Counted from the first letter of the stretch, positions 8,269-17,299 are shown. The stretch: DNA of 64,000 nucleotides from Bacillus sp. NTK034 (GCF_017303275.1 NZ_JAFKOJ010000002.1:828330-892329); one strand, 5' to 3'. Notes: generated by a model from the letters alone, not told the origin. Numbers and translations are program-made.

Positions 8269-10686
8269 TTAATTTGCAACGATATTTACAAGTTTACCTG
8301 GTACCGCGATGACTTTACGGACAGTTTTTCCGTCAATTTGTTCTTTTACTTTGTCATCGCCCATTGCGATTTGCTCCAATAGGTCTTTTTTGGCATCGGC
8401 AGGAACCATAAGCTTTGCTTTAACTTTGCCGTTGATCTGGATAACAATTTCAACTTCATCATCTGTCATTTTGGCTTCATCAAATGCAGGCCAGGCTTCA
8501 TAAGCAATAGATTCACCATGCCCTAATTTTGACCAAAGCTCTTCGGACATGTGAGGAGCAATTGGTGAAAGCATTTTAACAAAGCCTTCTGCAAAGATCT
8601 TTGGAAGCACATCTGCTTTATATGCTTCATTGATGAATACCATCATTTGAGAAATAGCCGTGTTGAAACGCAGCCCTTCGTAATCCTCAGTTACTTTTTT
8701 CACCGTTTGGTGGTAAACCTTTTCAAGGCTGCTGCCTTCTTCAATGTCCTGAATTCCCGGGCTTAATTCACCAGTCTCTTCCACAAACAATCGCCAGATG
8801 CGATCAAGGAATCTTCTTGAACCATCCAATCCATTTGTAGACCATGCGATGGAAGCTTCAAGCGGACCCATGAACATTTCGTATAGACGAAGAGTATCAG
8901 CACCGTGGCTTTCAACAATTTCATCCGGATTAACGACATTGCCTTTTGATTTACTCATTTTCTCATTATTTTCCCCAAGAATCATACCTTGGTTAAATAG
9001 CTTTTGGAAAGGTTCCTTCGTATGGACAACTCCCACATCGTAAAGGACCTTGTGCCAGAAGCGGGCATATAGAAGATGAAGGACCGCATGTTCAGCTCCT
9101 CCGATATAAATATCAACTGGAAGCCATTCTTTCAATTTCTCAGGGTCTGCAAGAGCTTCACTGTTTTTCGGATCAATATAGCGAAGATAGTACCAGCAGC
9201 TGCCTGCCCATTGCGGCATTGTGTTTGTTTCCCTGCGGCCTTTTTTGCCTGTTTCAGGATCCACAACATTAACCCACTCATCAATGTTGGCTAATGGTGA
9301 CTCTCCAGTGCCGGATGGTTTGATTTCCGTAGTTTTTGGAAGCACTAATGGCAGCTGATCTTCAGGCACGGCAGTCATTGTGCCATCTTCCCAGTGGATT
9401 ACTGGAATCGGTTCGCCCCAATAGCGCTGGCGGCTGAATAGCCAGTCACGAAGACGATAAGTAATCTTCTTAGTGCCAATGCCTTTTTCTTCAAGCCATG
9501 TGATCATTTTCTCAATTGCTTCCTCTTTGTTTAAACCATTAAGGAAACCTGAGTTCACATGCTCGCCGTCGCCAGTGTATGCTTCTTTTTCAACATCTCC
9601 GCCGGCAACAACTTCTATAATAGGAAGATCAAATTGCTTGGCGAACTCATAGTCCCGCTCGTCATGAGCTGGAACCGCCATGATGGCCCCAGTTCCATAG
9701 CTGACTAATACATAATCTGCAATCCAGATTGGCATTTTTTCGCCATTGGCAGGGTTAATCGCATAAGCACCAGTGAAGACACCTGTTTTTTCTTTAGCAA
9801 GATCTGTCCGCTCTAGGTCGCTCTTGCTCTTTACTTTGTCAATGTAAGCCTGAACTGCCTCGCGCTGCCCTTCTGTTGTGATTTTATCAACAAGCGCATG
9901 TTCCGGAGCAAGAACAGCATATGTTGCACCATATAATGTGTCAGGGCGTGTTGTGAAAACAGTGAACGTGCCATCATGGCCTTCAATATTGAATGTTACT
10001 TCTGCTCCTTCCGAACGGCCGATCCAGTTTCGCTGCATATCCTTTAGGCTCTCTGGCCAATCCAGTAAATCAAGATCTTCAAGCAGGCGATCCGCATAAG
10101 CTGTAATTTTAAGCATCCACTGTCTCATTGGACGTCGTTCTACCGGATGGCCTCCGCGTTCACTTTTTCCGTCAATGACCTCTTCATTAGCAAGCACTGT
10201 TCCAAGTGCGGGACACCAGTTAACAGCTACTTCATCGATATATGCAAGCCCTTTTTCATAAAGCTTTAAGAATATCCACTGAGTCCATTTATAGTATTCA
10301 GGGTCTGTTGTGTTTACTTCACGATCCCAGTCATATGAAAAGCCTAACGCCTTTATCTGGCGGCGGAAGGTGTTGATATTCTGTTCTGTGAATTCAGCAG
10401 GATCGTTTCCTGTATCAAGGGCGTATTGCTCGGCAGGCAAACCAAATGCATCCCAGCCCATTGGGTGAAGGACATTATAGCCCTGCATGCGCTTCATGCG
10501 GGAAAGGATGTCTGTTGCCGTATATCCTTCCGGGTGCCCGACATGAAGTCCTGCGCCTGAAGGGTAAGGGAACATATCAAGTGCATAAAATTTGCGCTTG
10601 CCTTTATCTTCAGTTGTTTTGAAAGTTTTATTTTCTTCCCAGTAGCCTTGCCACTTTTTTTCAATCTCCTGATGATTGAAACTCAT
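8269..10686 (-). CDS. leuS: Leucyl-tRNA synthetase
   Basis: This 805-residue class Ia aminoacyl-tRNA synthetase charges tRNA-Leu. The HIGH-type signature appears as [15 protein letters not shown] near residues 41-55, the large CP1 editing domain includes the T-rich motif [14 protein letters not shown], and the KMSKS loop is [13 protein letters not shown]. The C-terminal end [17 protein letters not shown] and [14 protein letters not shown] is standard for bacterial LeuRS. Length is normal, with no insertions. Expression is controlled by the T-box leader immediately upstream (specifier CUC). A terminator follows the stop. Confidence 0.97.
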   Translation of the reverse strand: MSFNHQEIEKKWQGYWEENKTFKTTEDKGKRKFYALDMFPYPSGAGLHVGHPEGYTATDILSRMKRMQGYNVLHPMGWDAFGLPAEQYALDTGNDPAEFTEQNINTFRRQIKALGFSYDWDREVNTTDPEYYKWTQWIFLKLYEKGLAYIDEVAVNWCPALGTVLANEEVIDGKSERGGHPVERRPMRQWMLKITAYADRLLEDLDLLDWPESLKDMQRNWIGRSEGAEVTFNIEGHDGTFTVFTTRPDTLYGATYAVLAPEHALVDKITTEGQREAVQAYIDKVKSKSDLERTDLAKEKTGVFTGAYAINPANGEKMPIWIADYVLVSYGTGAIMAVPAHDERDYEFAKQFDLPIIEVVAGGDVEKEAYTGDGEHVNSGFLNGLNKEEAIEKMITWLEEKGIGTKKITYRLRDWLFSRQRYWGEPIPVIHWEDGTMTAVPEDQLPLVLPKTTEIKPSGTGESPLANIDEWVNVVDPETGKKGRRETNTMPQWAGSCWYYLRYIDPKNSEALADPEKLKEWLPVDIYIGGAEHAVLHLLYARFWHKVLYDVGVVHTKEPFQKLFNQGMILGENNEKMSKSKGNVVNPDEIVESHGADTLRLYEMFMGPLEASIAWSTNGLDGSRRFLDRIWRLFVEETGELSPGIQDIEEGSSLEKVYHQTVKKVTEDYEGLRFNTAISQMMVFINEAYKADVLPKIFAEGFVKMLSPIAPHMSEELWSKLGHGESIAYEAWPAFDEAKMTDDEVEIVIQINGKVKAKLMVPADAKKDLLEQIAMGDDKVKEQIDGKTVRKVIAVPGKLVNIVAN

Positions 10687-10839
10687 TTTTGTTTCCTCCT
10701 ATTAATGAAAATAAAATCAGGCTCTCTTCTTATAAAACATTGTTTGGCTTATGAATAATGCCCGTTGATTTCCGCTGCAATCAACTCAGATAGTTAAACT
10801 TAGTCTGTAAGCAACAAACTTTACGAGACAGCCTAAAAA

Positions 10840-11078
10840 AATAAAAAACCTCTCATCCCAAAAAAGGGACGAGAGGATTATGTATAAATCTCCCGCGGTA
10901 CCACCCACATTAGTGAACATGTCACTCGCTTCATTCATCCTTAACGCGGAAAACGGCAAGCATTACTGGTACTTCACACTTGCTGCTCAAAGGCGAGTTC
11001 ATGATGTGCCCGGCTGACTTGCACCTTCCGTCAACTCTCTAAAACGGGCTGCTGCACCACTACTGCTCCTTATCTAAG
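10840..11078 (-). promoter_or_regulatory. T-box riboswitch leader of leuS (specifier CUC, Leu)
   Basis: The minus strand carries the invariant T-box GGGTGGTACCGCGGGA at 10906-10891, followed by a terminator stem (CCTCTCGTCCC with GGGATGAGAGG) and a T-run at 10876-10840. Upstream lies a Stem I region in which GAACTCGCC presents a CTC leucine specifier at 10997-10995. A -10-like TATACT occurs at 11090-11085, placing the transcript start near 11078. Uncharged tRNA-Leu should pair with the specifier and the T-box bulge and prevent termination. Confidence 0.93.
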
Positions 11079-11196
11079 CATTTTAGTATAAGAATATGAC
11101 TATTGTAATAAATTTCCCGCCAGGATGCAAGTAGGCTTATCCTGACAGGAATTTAATATCTAGAATATGCAATGCTTTTCGAAAATGTGCCAGTAA

Positions 11197-11973
11197 CTAC
11201 TGAACAGTATATCCTCCATCAATAACTGCCGCCTGGCCAGTAATTCCTTTAGCTCCGTCACCGGCCAAAAAAATAGCATAATCTGCAATCTCTTCTACCG
11301 TCAGCAGCCTCTTTTGCGGCACTAAGGGATAAATAACTTCTTCCAGCGCTTTTTCAATAGGTACATTTCTTGTTATAGCAAGATCATTCAGCTGATTTCT
11401 TACGAGTGGTGTATCTACATAGCCCGGGCAAATGGCATTAACCGTGATGCCATCTTCAGCAGCCTCCAATGCTGCAACTTTAGTAAGGCCTATAACACCA
11501 TGCTTGGCACTGTTATATGCCGCTTTCCCTGCAAATCCAACAAGACCGTTAATGGATGCCATGTTCAGGATACGGCCGGACTTTTGTTGTTTCATGACGG
11601 GCATGACATGTTTAATGGCCATGAACGGTGCAGTCAGCATCACTTTGATCAGAAACTCGAATTTCTCAGTAGGAAAATCTTCAATAAAGGAAACATGCTG
11701 CAGCCCTGCATTGTTAATGAGCACATCCAAAGAACCAAATTGGCTGACGGTTTCATTGATGGCCGCTTGTATATCAGACTCTGAGGTCACATCACACTTT
11801 AGCCCAAGCGCTTCAAAACCTTCATCCTGCAAATTTTCCGCAGCTTTTTTCACGGCATCTTCCTGAATATCTGTCAAAACAATTTTCGAGCCGTGCTCGG
11901 CAAATCTCTTGCCAATTTCATAGCCAATTCCCTGCGCTGCACCAGTTATAAAAACTACTTTGTTTTGTACCAT
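11197..11973 (-). CDS. 3-hydroxybutyrate dehydrogenase (SDR family)
   Basis: A 258-residue classical short-chain dehydrogenase. The NAD-binding motif TGAAQGIG is at 10-17, NNAG follows in the middle of the domain, and the catalytic Ser and YxxxK are in MASINGLVGFAG and AYNSAKHG. The segment LVRNQLNDLA with a C-terminal VIDGGYTVQ is characteristic of D-3-hydroxybutyrate dehydrogenases, which interconvert 3-hydroxybutyrate and acetoacetate. It lies downstream of a GntP-type permease in one operon, as in B. subtilis yxjC-yxjF, but without the CoA transferase genes. It shares the sigma-54 promoter found upstream of the permease. The substrate assignment is by family and context. Confidence 0.85.
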   Translation of the reverse strand: MVQNKVVFITGAAQGIGYEIGKRFAEHGSKIVLTDIQEDAVKKAAENLQDEGFEALGLKCDVTSESDIQAAINETVSQFGSLDVLINNAGLQHVSFIEDFPTEKFEFLIKVMLTAPFMAIKHVMPVMKQQKSGRILNMASINGLVGFAGKAAYNSAKHGVIGLTKVAALEAAEDGITVNAICPGYVDTPLVRNQLNDLAITRNVPIEKALEEVIYPLVPQKRLLTVEEIADYAIFLAGDGAKGITGQAAVIDGGYTVQ

Positions 11974-11991
11974 GAATAAGCTCCTTTCAAA

Positions 11992-12024
11992 AACAAAGCC
12001 GGGGCTCTATTTTATGAGCCCCTG
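11992..12024 (-). terminator. Intercistronic hairpin between gntP-like gene and dehydrogenase gene
   Basis: GGGGCTC and GAGCCCC form a 7-bp stem followed on the minus strand by GGCTTTGTTTTT. It lies between two genes of one apparent operon, so it may only attenuate transcription or stabilise the upstream message. Confidence 0.55.
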
Positions 12025-12031
12025 CCGAAAT

Positions 12032-13351
12032 TTAGATTCCTAGTCCGAGTGAGAATAATACAATCGCAAGTGCTAAACCAATCAGCGGAACGATTACTGT
12101 AACAGCCGCTACCGCTCCATATGCAGCCTGGTGAGATTCCCCGCAGATTGCCCTTACAGTGGTAACGACATAGCCATTATGCGGCAAAGAGTCCAGGGCA
12201 CCAGATGAAATGGCAACCGTTCTGTGCAGGGCTTCTGCATTGACGCCCATGTCCATATAATGCGGGGCCAGAATAGGCAATGCGATGGCCTGCCCGCCTG
12301 AAGCTGAACCGGTCATGCCGGCTATAACACTTACTGCTATGGCACCGCCTATCAGCGGGCTTCCAGGAATGCTTGTCATCCAATCTACTGCTGTGGCAAA
12401 TGCAGGCACCGCCTTTGCCACGCCGCCAAATCCGACAACAGCAGCCGTATTCCCTATAGCAATCAATGCACCTAATGTTCCATCAGACACAGCATTCCAG
12501 AAATTTGTGAAATACTTCCTGTTCAATAGATATGTGGCAATAACTCCGCCCAGTAATGCAAGAATAAGTGCAGATTGTGCAAGAGAGTCATGGAATACGA
12601 ATGAGATAATTAAAACGACAGCCAATGGGAGAACCCCCATAAAAGGGTGCGGTAATTCTTTATTTTCAGTCACAGGATCCTGCTTGCGGGATTCAAAGGT
12701 TTCTCCTTTGTTTACAGCCTTTGTGATCATTCGTTTCAGCCACCAGTAGCCAAAAATCATCATGAACACAGCGACAATTAAGCTGACTTCCCAGCCTGCA
12801 TATGGAGTCGTTCCAAGAAATTCAATCGGAATCCAGTTTTGAATTTCAGGTGAACCCGCAGAAGTCATCGTAAAGGTTACAGATCCAAAGGCAAGTGCTG
12901 CAGGGATGAACCTTCTTGGCAGGTTTGCCTGTTTAAATAAACTTAATGCCATTGGATATACAGAGAACGCAACAACGAATAAACTGACACCGCCATATGT
13001 TAATATGGCACAGGAAGCGACAATGGCAAGAACGGCATATTTCATTCCTAACTTATCCACTACCATTTTGGATACACTGTCGGCCGCACCGCTGTCTTCC
13101 ATTACCTTCCCAAAAATTGCACCCAATAGGAACATTAGGTACCATGATGTAACAAACCCTGAAAAGCCGGACATATAGTTCCCGACCAAATTGGCCTCTC
13201 CTTCACCTGCAAGCTGCGGAAACAATGGCATGCCGCTAAAAAGAGCTACAAACAAGGCAGATAACGGCCCGACAACCAGCAGGTTCATTCCCCGCATAGT
13301 CAGGTAAATCAGCAGGGCAAGCCCGCCTATTAATCCAATCATACTTAGCAT
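12032..13351 (-). CDS. GntP-family permease, probably for 3-hydroxybutyrate or a related acid
   Basis: This 439-residue integral membrane protein is hydrophobic over nearly its whole length, with family motifs such as GSVTFTMTSAGSPEIQN, GTLGALIAIGNTAAVVGFG, GMTGSASGGQAIALPIL and SSGALDSLPHNGYVVT. These fit the GntP/citrate-transporter branch represented by B. subtilis YxjC. It is the first gene of the operon and is followed by a 3-hydroxybutyrate dehydrogenase, so import of a hydroxy- or keto-acid is likely; gluconate is less likely because no gluconate kinase is nearby. Upstream are a sigma-54 promoter and a CcpA site. Confidence 0.85.
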   Translation of the reverse strand: MLSMIGLIGGLALLIYLTMRGMNLLVVGPLSALFVALFSGMPLFPQLAGEGEANLVGNYMSGFSGFVTSWYLMFLLGAIFGKVMEDSGAADSVSKMVVDKLGMKYAVLAIVASCAILTYGGVSLFVVAFSVYPMALSLFKQANLPRRFIPAALAFGSVTFTMTSAGSPEIQNWIPIEFLGTTPYAGWEVSLIVAVFMMIFGYWWLKRMITKAVNKGETFESRKQDPVTENKELPHPFMGVLPLAVVLIISFVFHDSLAQSALILALLGGVIATYLLNRKYFTNFWNAVSDGTLGALIAIGNTAAVVGFGGVAKAVPAFATAVDWMTSIPGSPLIGGAIAVSVIAGMTGSASGGQAIALPILAPHYMDMGVNAEALHRTVAISSGALDSLPHNGYVVTTVRAICGESHQAAYGAVAAVTVIVPLIGLALAIVLFSLGLGI

Positions 13352-13403
13352 TTCATTTCCCCCTTTGTTTTAAAAATAAGAAAAACCTTGTCATCCCCCT
13401 TTT

Positions 13404-13419
13404 TTGAAAACGTTTGCAA
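13404..13419 (-). promoter_or_regulatory. CcpA-binding cre site downstream of the sigma-54 promoter
   Basis: The minus strand reads TTGCAAACGTTTTCAA, a full match to the cre consensus WTGNAARCGNWWWCAW. It lies about 35 bp downstream of the sigma-54 -12 element and before the gntP-like start, so bound CcpA could act as a roadblock. This predicts glucose repression of 3-hydroxybutyrate use. Confidence 0.8.
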
Positions 13420-13452
13420 AAAAACAGATAAATAACTTGCTGAGAAATTATA

Positions 13453-13470
13453 ATGCAAGAGGCGTGCCAA
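13453..13470 (-). promoter_or_regulatory. Sigma-54 (SigL) -24/-12 promoter
   Basis: The minus strand contains TTGGCACGCCTCTTGCAT, which fits the consensus TGGCAC-N5-TTGCW exactly. It lies 102 bp upstream of the permease start and is paired with a sigma-54 activator gene directly upstream. Confidence 0.92.
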
Positions 13471-13523
13471 CATGAGCCTGCTTGTATGTAAAGGGAATGG
13501 TGAACAATAAATGAAACATTATT

Positions 13524-13535
13524 CCAGAATTCTGG
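13524..13535. promoter_or_regulatory. Likely activator site (palindrome CCAGAATTCTGG)
   Basis: A perfect dyad CCAGAATTCTGG, within the longer palindrome ATTCCAGAATTCTGGAAT at 13521-13538, lies about 54 bp upstream of the -24 element. Closely related sequences occur twice more in this intergenic region. Confidence 0.6.
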
Positions 13536-13637
13536 AATACACAGGGAACAAGTCCATTTATATAATAGACTAGTTTTCTGATAATTCGGTCTAAGAGTAG
13601 GGCTGAAAGTACACAAAATTACTAGAATGCAAACAGT

Positions 13638-13669
13638 CCAGAAATCCGGAACGTATTCCGGATTTCTGG
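13638..13669. promoter_or_regulatory. Paired likely activator sites / long inverted repeat
   Basis: CCAGAAATCCGG at 13638-13649 and CCGGATTTCTGG at 13658-13669 have starts 20 bp apart, two helical turns, and resemble the palindrome at 13524. Together they form a perfect 21-bp inverted repeat (13631-13676) with a 4-base loop. It lies 5 bp past the stop of the regulator gene, so it could also terminate that gene, but no T-run follows. The enhancer position, about 170-200 bp upstream of the promoter, is typical. Confidence 0.6.
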
Positions 13670-13680
13670 ACTGTTTGTAT

Positions 13681-15042
13681 TTATTCAATTCCATATTTCT
13701 TTAGCTTTTCATACATAGAAGATTTACTGATTCCCAGAGCCTTTGCAGCTTCTATTCGGTCATGGTTATATTTGGTCAAACTTTGTGTCAATATCCGCTT
13801 TTCTGTTTCTTCCAGAATATCCTTCAAGTTCTTTTTTCCAACGGGATAAACGGCTGATTCTTTCATATAATCCGGCAATGATTCTGTAGTGATACTTTCA
13901 TTGTTTGTTAAATGAATGGATGCCTCTATTACATTTTCAAGCTCTCTAATATTGCCGGGCCAGCTATATTGATGAAACTTTTCTATTACCTCATCTTCAA
14001 TTGCACTTATTCTCTTTCCCGATTTTTTCGTTATTTTTTTGATAAAGCTATCGATTAAGAGTGATAAATCTTCCATCCTGTCGCGCAAAGATGGTACCAT
14101 AAACGGCACCACATTAATCCGATAGAATAAATCCTCCCTAAAGCGCTTTTCTTCCATCATTTTTTCGAGCGGTCTGTTAGTTGCAGCAATAATCCGGACA
14201 TCTACTTTAACCGAAGAAGTCGAACCCACGCTTTCAATCTCGCCTTCCTGCAGGGCACGCAATAACTTAACCTGCATATTTAGCGGCATATCTCCGATTT
14301 CATCCAAAAATAAGGTCCCTCCATCAGCAAGCTGGAATTTCCCCTTTTTGCCTCCTTTTTTCGCACCTGTAAAAGCTCCTTCTTCATAGCCAAACAGTTC
14401 AGACTCAAGCAGATGTTCAGGTATGGCTCCGCAGTTAATTTTTACAAACGGCTGATGGCTCCTGTTGCTGAGCTGATGAATGCTATGGGCAAATAGTTCT
14501 TTTCCAGTCCCGCTTTCTCCGCGGATTAAAACGGAAATATCACTGGCTGCCACCATTTTCACCTTTTCTTTAAGGCTATGAATCTGGCTCGAGTTTCCCA
14601 GTATATCATCAAGGCTGTATTTTACACTGGGATCAATTTCCTGGATATAGCTCTGGATTTTTGTCAGCATGCTCTTTACATGGCTGTTCATCTGCATCCA
14701 TTCTTTTGTATCCCTAAAAAAGACTGTCCCGAAAGCGCCAATTACTTCGCCACCAGAAAAAATAGGAATGCGGTTTGCTATCATATAGTTGCCTCTTATA
14801 TATTGCAGGTCTGCAATTTCTTCCTTGCCTGATTCAGCCACTATATGCATTCGTGAGTTTTCAATAACCCCGGACACATGCTTTCCCAGAACCTGTTCCC
14901 TCTCCACTTCCAGAAAGTCACAATAGTTTTTATTGATGTAAATGATCGTTCCTTCTTTATTCACAACTACCAGCCATCCAAAGGCGTTCTCAACAATGGT
15001 TTCAACAATTTCCACAGGCAAATCGAATAAAGCACTTTTCAT
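13681..15042 (-). CDS. Sigma-54-dependent transcriptional activator (PAS-AAA+-Fis)
   Basis: A 453-residue enhancer-binding protein. A PAS domain occupies about residues 10-115 and ends in a linker; the AAA+ domain carries Walker A GESGTGKE at 175-182, the sigma-54-contacting GAFTGA loop at 222-227 and Walker B GGTLFLDEIGD; a Fis-type HTH closes the protein (KYNHDRIEAAKALGISKSSMYEKLKKYG). The PAS domain suggests sensing of a small ligand rather than phosphorylation. It sits directly upstream of, and in the same direction as, the permease/dehydrogenase operon that has a sigma-54 promoter and candidate enhancer sites, so it almost certainly activates that operon. The inducer is probably 3-hydroxybutyrate or a related acid; that is inference. 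Confidence 0.93.
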   Translation of the reverse strand: MKSALFDLPVEIVETIVENAFGWLVVVNKEGTIIYINKNYCDFLEVEREQVLGKHVSGVIENSRMHIVAESGKEEIADLQYIRGNYMIANRIPIFSGGEVIGAFGTVFFRDTKEWMQMNSHVKSMLTKIQSYIQEIDPSVKYSLDDILGNSSQIHSLKEKVKMVAASDISVLIRGESGTGKELFAHSIHQLSNRSHQPFVKINCGAIPEHLLESELFGYEEGAFTGAKKGGKKGKFQLADGGTLFLDEIGDMPLNMQVKLLRALQEGEIESVGSTSSVKVDVRIIAATNRPLEKMMEEKRFREDLFYRINVVPFMVPSLRDRMEDLSLLIDSFIKKITKKSGKRISAIEDEVIEKFHQYSWPGNIRELENVIEASIHLTNNESITTESLPDYMKESAVYPVGKKNLKDILEETEKRILTQSLTKYNHDRIEAAKALGISKSSMYEKLKKYGIE

Positions 15043-15185
15043 TTGAATCCCCTCATTTAGGAAAATCTACTATTATGATCACTATTTTATCATATTTTTC
15101 TGAAAACAAATTCACTTCAATGGGTATTCTTATTGCTTTTACTGCCCATAACATTAGTAATCAGCAGACAGGGGAGGTGTTTCAG

Positions 15186-15536
15186 CTGAAAGGCATCTAT
15201 TTAATTAATCCGCACTGGCAATCTGGAAACAAATCAAAGCAGGAATGCGCTCAAGCTCAAAAACAGGCGCTGGAAACCTATATTGAGGACCATAATATTT
15301 TTACAGTAAAACTAAATCAATGGCAGCTGAATGACTATTACACCATTCCGCATGCCCTTTTGTATGATTTGAAGCAAAAAAAGCCTGATTTGGATATCCT
15401 GCTTCTTTATTCAGAAGAGGTTCTCGAAGACTTTATCAATTCTTATCCAGCGAGATGGCTGATTTTGAAAAGCTTCTTCAATGAAGTTGTATTTGCTGCT
15501 AAACAAAAAGAAAATTACTTCGAAGGCGCCGGTTAA
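15186..15536 (+). CDS. Hypothetical protein, possible CTG start
   Basis: I do not recognise this protein. The frame is open from 15075, but the only strong ribosome site is GGGGAGGTG at 15171-15179, which is ideally spaced (6 bp) for CTG at 15186; GTG 15177 overlaps that site, and ATG 15120 and 15075 have none. From 15186 the protein has about 116 residues (LKGIYLINPHWQSGNKSKQE...). The pattern IYLINPH, then QECAQAQKQALETYIEDHNI, then LDILLLYSEEVLEDF faintly recalls the Rossmann-like N-terminal fold of serine recombinases, but no catalytic serine motif is present. It is divergent from the sigma-54 activator and ends at a terminator shared with the MFS gene. Confidence 0.55.
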   Translation: MKGIYLINPHWQSGNKSKQECAQAQKQALETYIEDHNIFTVKLNQWQLNDYYTIPHALLYDLKQKKPDLDILLLYSEEVLEDFINSYPARWLILKSFFNEVVFAAKQKENYFEGAG

Positions 15537-15548
15537 GAATGAAATTGA

Positions 15549-15579
15549 AAAAACCTGCAGCATAAAACTGCAGGTTTAT
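15549..15579. terminator. Bidirectional terminator between the hypothetical gene and yttB
   Basis: AAACCTGCAG and CTGCAGGTTT form a 10-bp stem between two convergent stops, flanked by A- and T-rich DNA. Confidence 0.85.
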
Positions 15580-15582
15580 TTC

Positions 15583-16764
15583 TTATGATACATGCGCCAG
15601 TTCTTTAGGCTTCTTCAATTTCCGGTCATAAACAAGAGTTGTCAGAATGGCAAAAACAAATAGAACCATTAATACTGCAAACAGCATGGAAATTCCGTAA
15701 AGGTCAACCAGAACCCCCCCCAATAATGGCCCAATCATCCGTCCGCCTGTTGCAGTGCTGTTTACGATTCCCTGGTAAAAACCTTCCCGCCCTTTAGGAG
15801 CAAGCTGGTTGGCAATGGTCGGAACTGCTGGCCATATAAGCATTTCACCAATCGTCAGAATAACCATGGCAGTAATAAAGGCTGAGAACTGTTCTGCACT
15901 GGCTGCAGCAGCAAACGATCCTATAAATATGACCATGCCGGCGACCATCTGAACCTTAAGTGTTTTAAACCATTTTAGCAAAGCACTGATAAAAGGCTGG
16001 CCCAATACTATCAGAGCTCCATTGATAGTCCACAGCAGGCTGTATTGCTTTAAAGAAATATTCAATTCCTGTGTGTAAGCAGCGATAGTCGATTGCCATT
16101 GCACATATCCGACCCAGCACAATAAATAGCCTGCACATAATATGAGCAGCGCGTAAAGCTTGGTATGATTTTTAACCATGCGATTTTCCTGAAGGATGGA
16201 GGTCTGCTGGCCCGAAACAGTATTTATTCCCCTGTATCCAAAAACAGCGATAAGTAAAAAAACGATATACATGACAGTATTGGCCAGGAAAATCAACTGA
16301 AAAGAGTACGACGCCACAAGGCCGCCGAGAGCAGCACCAATGGCCACACCGGCATTCTGGGCTACATAAATGGCATTGAAGGCTTTGCGGCCGCCTTCTT
16401 TCCAAACAGAACCCGCCATCGCAAACATAGAAGGAAAAACAATTCCAGATCCAAATCCGACAAAGGTCAGGAACACCACGTATGCAGGCCAGTCATGCCA
16501 AAAGGTCAAACCGAGGAGTGCCATTACCGTGATGGCAATTCCAAGAAGAATCGAACGATAGCCGCCTATTTTATCATATAGGCTTCCCCCAATTAAATTT
16601 CCTGCTACGCTGGCAGCTGCGTTCACCATCAGAACCAGGCCGGCTACCGATAACGATTTGCCTAAGTGGTCATGAATGTAGATAGTATTAAGAGGCCACA
16701 AAAAAGAAGATCCGGTTACATTCACTGCCATCCCAATAATTAAAAGCCATAAGGTCCGCGGCAT
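15583..16764 (-). CDS. yttB: MFS transporter (YttB-like)
   Basis: A 393-residue major facilitator protein with twelve predicted hydrophobic segments in two halves. The N-terminal half has a GGSLYDKIGGYRSIL loop matching the conserved MFS loop 2-3 signature (GxLaDrxGrr). It resembles the drug-efflux DHA1 group and B. subtilis YttB, which also lies near leuS. The substrate is unknown. It is followed by a shared terminator and preceded by a 350-bp region containing the terminator and repeat of the next gene upstream. Confidence 0.8.
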   Translation of the reverse strand: MPRTLWLLIIGMAVNVTGSSFLWPLNTIYIHDHLGKSLSVAGLVLMVNAAASVAGNLIGGSLYDKIGGYRSILLGIAITVMALLGLTFWHDWPAYVVFLTFVGFGSGIVFPSMFAMAGSVWKEGGRKAFNAIYVAQNAGVAIGAALGGLVASYSFQLIFLANTVMYIVFLLIAVFGYRGINTVSGQQTSILQENRMVKNHTKLYALLILCAGYLLCWVGYVQWQSTIAAYTQELNISLKQYSLLWTINGALIVLGQPFISALLKWFKTLKVQMVAGMVIFIGSFAAAASAEQFSAFITAMVILTIGEMLIWPAVPTIANQLAPKGREGFYQGIVNSTATGGRMIGPLLGGVLVDLYGISMLFAVLMVLFVFAILTTLVYDRKLKKPKELAHVS

Positions 16765-16982
16765 AAAATTACGCCCCTTTTTTTCATATTTTTTATGTCA
16801 GCAGGCATATTGCCATCCGGCACTATTTCGAAATCCAAAATAATTTTAGTTGGTTTTTCCTGTCCTTGCAACAGGTTTTCATTCGATTTTAATAGACAGA
16901 ATACTTCTTCTTTTAAACTTGGGCTGAATGTGGATTTTTAAAGAATGCACCTATTGAGAAAAGTTCGTTAATCGGCACAAAA

Positions 16983-17018
16983 AAATAAAGCCCCGATTTT
17001 GAGTAATCGGGGCTTTCC
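16983..17018 (-). terminator. Terminator of the ytzC-SASP-like pair
   Basis: AAGCCCCGATT and AATCGGGGCTT form an 11-bp stem followed on the minus strand by TATTTTTTT. It lies about 100 bp past the stop at 17117, with repeat copy 2 between stop and terminator. Confidence 0.85.
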
Positions 17019-17054
17019 ATTTTAATAAAAAAATTAAATTTTAATGTAGATAGC

Positions 17055-17111
17055 TGTCTAGCTCCAGCGCCTGCTCCCTCGAGGTAGCGGGGGTGAGCAA
17101 GGCGCTTCCGC
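17055..17111 (+). repeat. Dispersed CTCGAG-core hairpin repeat, copy 2 (minimal 57-bp form)
   Basis: It has both conserved ends (TGTCTAGCTCC and CAAGGCGCTTCCGC) and the CCTCGAGG core. AGCGCC-TGCTC and GAGCA-A-GGCGCT pair to form a hairpin. This shortest copy seems to define the basic unit. It sits between the stop of the SASP-like gene and its terminator. Confidence 0.8.
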
Positions 17112-17116
17112 ATTTC

Positions 17117-17299
17117 TTATGATGATTGTTCCGGCTCAGGGTGAAATTTTGATTTAACTGGCTGGCCGCCTGACTTCTCATAGTTCTTTTTCGACTGCTT
17201 AACCACATCAAAATCCCGGCCAAATTCAACGTCCTGGCTATTGGCGCCATTGCGGGTCTTTTGTTCCGGATTGTTTTGTTTTGAGCGCTTTTTTACCAT
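17117..17299 (-). CDS. Small hydrophilic protein, possibly gamma-type SASP-like
   Basis: A 60-residue, very hydrophilic protein rich in Lys, Asn, Gln and Ser. The stretch VEFGRDFDVVKQSKKNYEKS resembles the EFGTEF...VRQQN repeat unit of gamma-type small acid-soluble spore proteins, but only one unit is present. It has a strong ribosome site (AAGGAG, 9 bp before ATG 17299) that overlaps the end region of the upstream ytzC-like gene, so the two are cotranscribed. A role as a spore-stored protein is plausible but unproven. Other small spore-coat or YfhD-like proteins are alternatives. Confidence 0.55.
   Translation of the reverse strand: MVKKRSKQNNPEQKTRNGANSQDVEFGRDFDVVKQSKKNYEKSGGQPVKSKFHPEPEQSS

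Noticed and set aside
11432..11866. 144-codon plus-strand frame opposite the dehydrogenase gene
   Set aside because: Shadow of a well-supported SDR gene; low-complexity composition and no ribosome site.
12285..12749. 154-codon plus-strand frame opposite the GntP-like gene
   Set aside because: Antisense shadow of a clear membrane-protein gene.
13572..13586. Possible CodY box (AGTTTTCTGATAATT)
   Set aside because: Two mismatches to the 15-bp consensus in an AT-rich region; too weak to list as a site.
13353..13694. 113-codon minus-strand open frame upstream of the permease gene
   Set aside because: It covers the sigma-54 promoter, the cre site and the inverted repeats, has no ribosome site, and its translation shows no domain-like pattern.
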